Assembly: GCA_964415525.1 (NCBI GenBank)
Contig: CAYQAS010000138.1
Coordinates: 1-9,942 of the forward strand
Origin: CAZPUI01 sp964415525
GTDB lineage: Bacteria > Acidobacteriota > Holophagae > Holophagales > Holophagaceae
DNA: 9,942 nucleotides
Direction: 5' to 3'
The translations under genes were made by a program, and so were the position numbers. Within the stretch, counting starts at the first letter, position 1, and every line of letters starts with the position of its first letter. Below, one piece after another: positions 6,248 through 9,942 of this stretch. The notes under the pieces were generated by a model. The model was not told the DNA's origin. It saw nothing but the letters and a program-made list of their open reading frames with translations, and ran no database searches.

Positions 6248-8092
6248 ATGCACGGTTGGTCGGTCTCCCTCGCGCTGCTCGCTGCCCTCGCGCAGTCGGC
6301 CGCGGCCGTGCTCGCCCTGCGTCTGGGACGCTGGACCCGTGGACATCGCGGCTGGTGGCTCCTTGGCACCGCATTCGGGCTGCTGGCCATCCGCAGGGGA
6401 TACGCTGCATACCGCACCATCACGACGGAGGCCGGACTGCCGGAGGGTGAAGCCTACGCCGCACTGGTGGCGATCTGCAGCCTGCTGGCGGTACTCGCGC
6501 TGGGAAATCCCCTGCGCCAGGGCCACCGGGATGCTGGCTACCGCGCGGAGCAGGAGCAACAGGTCCACCTGCAGAAAGAGCTGGATCGACTCCAGGAATT
6601 GCAGGGCGCCATCCTGCGGTGTGGTGCCTTCGGCGCACTCCTGCTGGAACAGGGGCGGATCACCTGGGCAAGCGACGGGTTCCATCAGCTTCTTGGCCTC
6701 GATGCTTCGACCTGCGTTGGGAGGCGCTTTGAGGATCTCTTCCCGGAGCCTGGCCAAGGAGACCGCACCCTCGCCTCGGCCCTCGAAAGCCTGCCCCAAG
6801 GAGGCACCTTCCGCCGGGAAGTGATGCTGCAGGGCAGCGGCGGCACCCCCCTGAACTGCCGCATGACCCTGCAGCCAGTGGAGGCAGACCAACCGGAGCG
6901 CGGGCTGGTGTGCATTGTGGAGGATCTGTCGGACATCCGGGCCGCCCTCGCTCGGGAAGCAGAGCTGCATCGGTTCCTCGAGACGGTGATAGATACGGCG
7001 GATGTCTGGATCAACACCCTGGATACCGATGCCCGCATCGTGATCTGGAATCGAGCCGCGGAAGAGATCAGCGGCTACAGCAAGGCCGAGGTCATCGGTC
7101 GCGCCGAGATCTGGCGCGGCCTCTACCCCGACCCCGACTACCTTTCCGCCGTCGCCGCCAAGGCGGGCGCAATTTTGAGCGAGGACCAGGTCGCACGGGA
7201 CTTCCAGACCACCATCCGCACCAAGGACGGGCGGGACCGCATCATGTCCTGGGACAGCCGCGCCCTTCGGGATGAGCAGGGGCGGATCAGCGGGTCCCTG
7301 GCCATCGGTCGCGACATCACGGAGATCAAGGGCACCGAACGGGAGCTTGAGCGTGTTCATTTCGTGCAGAACCTGATGCTGCAACACAGCGCCTTGGGGA
7401 TCGCCTACGTCCGTCAGCGCCAGTTCGACTGGGTGAATCCCCGTCTCGCCGAAATCCTTGGCACCAGTTCCGACCAGCTGGTCGGACGCTCCACGCGCCT
7501 GCTCTACCTGAGCGACGCCAGCTACGAGGCAGCCGGAAGGGAGTCCTATCAACAGATGGAGCGTGGACGCACCGCCGATTTCCGGGCTCAGGTCCGCCGC
7601 TGGAACGGCAGCCCGATCTGGTGCCGATTCGTGGGAAAGGCCTTGGACTCTTCCAAACCCCAGGAGGGCTCCATCTGGGTGCTGGAGGACATTCAGGAAC
7701 GGGTTGCATCTGAAGTGGCGCTCGCGGAGAGCGAGGCACGCTTCCGGGGCATCTTCGAAGGCACCCAGGATGCGTTACTCCTCCTCACGCGCACGACGAT
7801 CTTCGATTGCAACCACCGCAGCCTTGAAGTCTTTGGATTTCAGCAGAAATCCGAGTTTCTCAGCCGGCATCCCGTGGACCTCTCGTCTCCTCGACAAGCC
7901 GATGGCGAAGCCGCCCAGCCGCTCTGGGAGCGTCATCTTCAAACGGCCCTGCTGGAGGGTTCGGAGCTCTTCCCCTGGGAGTTCCGAACCCAGCGCGGGG
8001 AGCGCTTCCACGCCCAGGTGCTTGTCTCCGCCTTCAGCATGGGAACCCGCAAGGTCTTCCAGGCCAGCGTGCGGCGGCAGGGCCGGAGCTGA
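6248..8092 (+). CDS. Membrane multi-PAS sensor protein lacking an effector domain
   Basis: The ATG at 6248 (614 residues) is preferred to the ATG at 6092 because it has AGGGG upstream and begins right before a TM helix. Hydrophobic segments at about 5-27, 34-52 and 68-88 suggest three TM helices. A short coiled coil follows (about 95-122), then four PAS-like units at roughly 119-235, 240-362, 372-488 and 496-612. PAS2 is the clearest (IVIWNRAAEEISGYSKAEVI, ending in AIGRDITEIKGTEREL). PAS3 has WVNPRLAEILG and ends WVLEDIQERV. PAS4 begins ARFRGIFEGTQDALLLL. The protein stops at the end of the fourth unit with no histidine kinase, GGDEF, EAL or MCP domain, and a terminator hairpin follows. It presumably senses a ligand or redox state and signals by protein contact. 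The divergent receiver remnant beside it hints at a former two-gene signalling pair. Cofactors cannot be read from the sequence. Confidence 0.85.
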   Translation: MHGWSVSLALLAALAQSAAAVLALRLGRWTRGHRGWWLLGTAFGLLAIRRGYAAYRTITTEAGLPEGEAYAALVAICSLLAVLALGNPLRQGHRDAGYRAEQEQQVHLQKELDRLQELQGAILRCGAFGALLLEQGRITWASDGFHQLLGLDASTCVGRRFEDLFPEPGQGDRTLASALESLPQGGTFRREVMLQGSGGTPLNCRMTLQPVEADQPERGLVCIVEDLSDIRAALAREAELHRFLETVIDTADVWINTLDTDARIVIWNRAAEEISGYSKAEVIGRAEIWRGLYPDPDYLSAVAAKAGAILSEDQVARDFQTTIRTKDGRDRIMSWDSRALRDEQGRISGSLAIGRDITEIKGTERELERVHFVQNLMLQHSALGIAYVRQRQFDWVNPRLAEILGTSSDQLVGRSTRLLYLSDASYEAAGRESYQQMERGRTADFRAQVRRWNGSPIWCRFVGKALDSSKPQEGSIWVLEDIQERVASEVALAESEARFRGIFEGTQDALLLLTRTTIFDCNHRSLEVFGFQQKSEFLSRHPVDLSSPRQADGEAAQPLWERHLQTALLEGSELFPWEFRTQRGERFHAQVLVSAFSMGTRKVFQASVRRQGRS

Positions 8093-8131
8093 ACCCAACC
8101 GCGACCGATCTTTGTCAGGCTCCCAGGCATG

Positions 8132-8164
8132 AAATGGGCCGGCCCTCGGTGGACCGGCCCATTT
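8132..8164. terminator. Bidirectional hairpin terminator between convergent genes
   Basis: A perfect 11-bp inverted repeat, aaatgggccgg (8132-8142) and ccggcccattt (8154-8164), surrounds an 11-nt loop. The A/T ends of the stem give a short T run on each strand. It lies 40 nt after the PAS gene stop and 17 nt beyond the 3' end of the convergent XRE gene, so it probably ends both transcripts. Confidence 0.8.
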
Positions 8165-8180
8165 CCTGCCACGGTGGGAC

Positions 8181-8633
8181 CTATTCGAGCACGACCCAGA
8201 CCTTGCGGCCTTCCTTGACGCCCTGCACCAGGGCCATCATCGCCTCGGAGATCTGGCGCCCCTTGGAGGAGCCATCGGCCAGATCGACCACGCTGACCGC
8301 CTCGCCCTCGGCGGCGGGCAGACCTACGCTGCGAGGATACTCGCGGTTCTGGCGGCTCAGTTCCGTGCGGGACGGAGGATCGGGAATCACGAAGCCCTTG
8401 CCGGCCTCCAGCGCTTCCACGCTCGTCCGGAAGAGGGCGGCGAGGGCCACCATGGCGGAACCGCTGGGCTTGATCTTGTCCCGCTCCCAGAAGGAGATGG
8501 AGGCCTGATCGACGCGCAGCGCCTCGGCCATTTCTTCCTGCGACCAGCGCCAGGTCAGGCGCACGGCCTTGATGCGCTCCCCCAGGGATTCCAGAGGCAG
8601 CGGTCCATCGTTGGTCGAATCGTAGCGTTTCAA
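8181..8633 (-). CDS. XRE/Cro-type helix-turn-helix transcriptional regulator
   Basis: The start is taken as TTG at 8633 (150 residues) because a perfect AGGAGG lies 7 nt upstream (8641-8646). An ATG at 8690 would make 169 residues, but the extra 19 codons translate the Shine-Dalgarno region itself. Counting from the TTG, residues about 17-75 form a Cro/CI-like helix-turn-helix: LGERIKAVRLTWRWSQEEMA, then ALRVDQASISFWERDKIKPSG, in which SQEEMAEAL and SISFWER mark the helices. The C-terminal half (about 80-150) is of no family I recognise; it has a polar stretch followed by a VSVVDLADGSSKG segment and an ISEAMMALVQGVKEGRKVWVVLE end. It is convergent with the PAS gene and its promoter faces the AT-richer spacer. 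Targets are unknown; autoregulation through palindromes in that spacer is possible. Confidence 0.88.
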   Translation of the reverse strand: MKRYDSTNDGPLPLESLGERIKAVRLTWRWSQEEMAEALRVDQASISFWERDKIKPSGSAMVALAALFRTSVEALEAGKGFVIPDPPSRTELSRQNREYPRSVGLPAAEGEAVSVVDLADGSSKGRQISEAMMALVQGVKEGRKVWVVLE

Positions 8634-8640
8634 GGCTGGA

Positions 8641-8646
8641 CCTCCT
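8641..8646 (-). promoter_or_regulatory. Consensus Shine-Dalgarno site for the XRE gene
   Basis: The - strand reads AGGAGG here, ending 7 nt before the TTG at 8633. This consensus site fixes the TTG as the likely start. Confidence 0.8.
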
Positions 8647-8749
8647 GGTAGATATGGCTCCGGGAAAAACAGGCCCGGTTCCTGATGCATGTGTGGGTTA
8701 GAACGAATCCCGTTTTTTCAAAATCGGAATGGTGCTACACAACCTTGAA

Positions 8750-8764
8750 TTCGTTCATGACGAA
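8750..8764. promoter_or_regulatory. Candidate operator palindrome upstream of the XRE gene
   Basis: TTCGT-N5-ACGAA is a 15-bp interrupted palindrome. Its left half overlaps attcgttc (8749-8756), which is the exact inverse of gaacgaat at 8701-8708. Both sites lie 70-130 nt upstream of the XRE start codon, where an autoregulatory operator would be expected. No binding data can be inferred. Confidence 0.3.
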
Positions 8765-8871
8765 AATTGGCACCTGGAAAATCAATTCCACTGACCACTC
8801 ATCCAATTCATAGAATACTTCGACAAGTGCTCTGAAACACACCCAAAAACAGGGGGTGGATACAACATTGT

Positions 8872-8881
8872 GTAACGTTAC
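8872..8881. promoter_or_regulatory. Perfect 10-bp palindrome GTAACGTTAC
   Basis: This uninterrupted palindrome lies in the AT-richer spacer 43 nt past the end of the SprT-like gene. It could be a regulator site, but a 10-bp palindrome alone is weak evidence. Confidence 0.25.
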
Positions 8882-8923
8882 CGGGCAATTTATTCCCTGG
8901 TGCCCCAAGTTGGCATGCACGTT

Positions 8924-9340
8924 TCAGCGCCCTTGCGCATGGAACATGGCGGGCGCCTCCCGCCCGATGCCGTGGGTGATGCTTTGGTGGCTGAATGCCT
9001 CCCACGCCACACGCCGAAAGGCCTCCGTATGGCCCCAGTCCGAACAGCCGTCCTTCCACAGTTTGTAGTGAAGGAGTTCGTGCTCCAGGATGCGCTGAAC
9101 CACGGACTCGGGGTCCCGACAAAGGCAGCCACAGACTTCCACCGGCCAGGCGCGGTCGCGCCGACGCAACAGGGGCACCGACAGACGGATCTCCGGATGC
9201 CAAGTGCCCCGACGATCCTTTTCGATCACGAAGAGCCCCGCGCAGTTCAGCATCCGCGGCGACCACACCACCGGCGGCGACGCCAGACCCCAACCCGCCT
9301 CGTCCAGGATGGCCTGGGCCTTCTGGCGCACGGTGATCAT
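8924..9340 (-). CDS. SprT-like zinc metallopeptidase-family protein
   Basis: The ATG at 9340 gives 138 residues, close to SprT-family length. The zinc site is clear: HELLH (residues 87-91) provides two His ligands and the catalytic Glu88, and GHTEAFRR (103-110) supplies the third His (104), with the spacing usual for SprT/Spartan-like domains. The N-terminal half fits the family pattern, with a strand of the form EIRLSVPLL (50-58) before the helix. CGCLC (70-74) is an unusual Cys cluster just before the active-site helix. There is no C-terminal zinc ribbon. Bacterial SprT-like proteins are poorly characterised; related eukaryotic Spartan cleaves DNA-protein crosslinks. The gene runs in the same direction as aspS, separated by a hairpin, so it may be transcribed independently. 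The cellular role is unknown. Confidence 0.87.
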   Translation of the reverse strand: MITVRQKAQAILDEAGWGLASPPVVWSPRMLNCAGLFVIEKDRRGTWHPEIRLSVPLLRRRDRAWPVEVCGCLCRDPESVVQRILEHELLHYKLWKDGCSDWGHTEAFRRVAWEAFSHQSITHGIGREAPAMFHAQGR

Positions 9341-9374
9341 GCGAGCCCAGGGCCCAGGAGTTCAGGCAACGACA

Positions 9375-9400
9375 CTGCGGCGCCCATTGGGGCGCCGCAG
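9375..9400. terminator. Perfect hairpin after aspS
   Basis: ctgcggcgccc (9375-9385) and gggcgccgcag (9390-9400) form an 11-bp GC-rich stem with a 4-nt loop. It begins 28 nt beyond the aspS stop on the - strand. The T run after it is poor, so it may be a weak or factor-assisted terminator, or an mRNA-stabilising stem ahead of the SprT-like gene. Confidence 0.65.
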
Positions 9401-9428
9401 CTTGAGAAAGGAACGCGCCTCAAGGCCT

Positions 9429-9942
9429 TCAGCCTTCCAGCTCCGGCACGGGAATGAGCGTCGTTTCCACCCGCACCAGTTCACCATCCAGCACCATCGT
9501 ACTGGTGGAGGTGGGCTGGTCCATGGCCAGGGTGCGCACGGCGCGGATGGGCGCCTGCAGCTCCTGGGGCACGGTCTCGAAGAACATCACGCCCGCACGG
9601 TATTCCTGCGCCTTCTGGTGCTGGATGTGCAGCTCGCGCATCTGCTTCGGATCCACGGTGTTCGGCGCGTCCTGCATCATGCATCGGGCCTGGGCCGTCT
9701 TGGGGAAGGCGATGACCTCGCGGATGTTGTCCACGCCCGCCAGCAGCATCACGAGGCGGTCGAGGCCGAGGGCCAGACCGCCGTGGGGCGGGGCGCCGAA
9801 GGCCAGGGCGTCCAGCAGGAAGCCGAACTTCTCGCGCGCCTCTTCCTCGCCGATCCCGATGGCCCGGAACATCTTGCTCTGGGTCTCGGCGTCGTGGATG
9901 CGGATGGAGCCGCCGCCCACTTCGTAGCCGTTGAGCACCAGG
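9429..9942 (-). CDS. aspS: Aspartyl-tRNA synthetase, C-terminal part (5' partial)
   Basis: The frame is open to the window edge, so the start lies beyond 9942; about 170 residues are visible. It charges tRNA-Asp with aspartate (class II synthetase, cytoplasmic), or tRNA-Asn as well if the enzyme is non-discriminating. The visible part matches the end of bacterial AspRS: VLNGYEVGGGSIRIH, then KFGFLLDALAFGAPPHGG, class II motif 3 GLALGLDRLVMLLAG, REVIAFPKT, and DAPNTVDPKQMRELHI. Most bacterial AspRS end close to that RELHI. Here about 64 further residues follow (codons over 9432-9623), with a helical QHQKAQEYRAGVMFFETV stretch and a strand-like TSTSTMVLDGELVRVETTLI end. Codon use looks the same as in the body of the gene. 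The extension could be a lineage trait or a small added domain. Confidence 0.97.
   Translation of the reverse strand, partial: LVLNGYEVGGGSIRIHDAETQSKMFRAIGIGEEEAREKFGFLLDALAFGAPPHGGLALGLDRLVMLLAGVDNIREVIAFPKTAQARCMMQDAPNTVDPKQMRELHIQHQKAQEYRAGVMFFETVPQELQAPIRAVRTLAMDQPTSTSTMVLDGELVRVETTLIPVPELEG

Larger units (their letters stand above)
8691..8923. other. AT-richer intergenic spacer, no convincing gene
   Basis: This spacer is visibly more AT-rich than the genes around it. It holds the probable promoter region of the XRE gene and the downstream end of the SprT-like gene. An open 61-codon - strand frame (8735-8920) is present but uses codons unlike its neighbours and resembles no known protein. 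Two small inverted repeats are listed separately. I see no RNA gene, mobile element or clear sigma-70 promoter; TTGAAA on the - strand (8717-8722) lacks a well-spaced -10 element. Confidence 0.6.

Noticed and set aside
5837..7552. A 571-codon - strand frame opposite the PAS gene
   Set aside because: Most of it is the antisense of a well-supported PAS protein in GC-rich DNA. Only its last part (below about 5980) overlaps the receiver remnant, which is reported separately.
8735..8920. A 61-codon - strand frame in the AT-richer spacer
   Set aside because: No ribosome site, atypical codon use compared with neighbours, and no recognisable motif; kept only as a remark under the spacer.
1..9942. 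CRISPR array, tRNA or rRNA genes, insertion sequences, prophage genes, attachment sites
   Set aside because: I saw no regularly spaced repeats, cloverleaf sequences, transposase or integrase motifs, or terminal inverted repeats in the window.

Overview
This is a GC-rich bacterial window. It carries one tight chemotaxis-type operon on the + strand (1-5834), a disrupted response-regulator remnant on the - strand (about 5835-6122), a + strand membrane PAS protein (6248-8092), and three - strand genes: an XRE-type regulator, a SprT-like metalloprotein and the 3' end of aspS. The composition, a chemotaxis operon interleaved with a porin and a multiheme cytochrome, and the overall gene style suggest an acidobacterium of the Geothrix/Holophaga type or a metal-reducing delta-proteobacterium-like lineage. 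That placement is inference; nothing in the window fixes the taxon.

Operon, 1-5834: MCP signalling domain (5' end outside the window), a small outer-membrane porin-like protein, a four-heme c-type cytochrome, a two-TM HAMP protein with no output domain, then cheR, cheD and cheB. Every junction is a short gap (7-13 nt) or an overlap (ATGA at 1960-1963 and 4266-4269; 8 nt at 3772-3779), so the genes are probably co-transcribed. CheR methylates the receptor, CheB demethylates it and CheD acts on receptor glutamines. CheA, CheW and CheY are not in the window. The MCP ends in DYKPF, which fits the CheR-tethering pentapeptide pattern, and CheR carries the GTGPxEG loop seen in pentapeptide-dependent enzymes. 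The porin, cytochrome and HAMP protein in the middle suggest that the receptor system reads, or is co-expressed with, redox chemistry in the cell envelope. CheB has an extra N-terminal receiver that has lost its phosphoacceptor aspartate and looks like an internal duplication.

Region 5835-6247 has no intact gene. Its - strand reads as the first half of a receiver domain, broken by frame changes and cut off at the cheB stop codon. It lies divergent to the PAS gene, which encodes three likely TM segments and four PAS-like units with no kinase, cyclase or other effector.

From 8093 on: a strong hairpin (8132-8164) separates the PAS gene from the convergent XRE regulator. An AT-richer spacer (8634-8923) with small palindromes separates the regulator from the SprT-like gene. 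A perfect 11-bp hairpin (9375-9400) lies between that gene and aspS, whose product has about 64 residues beyond the usual AspRS C-terminus.
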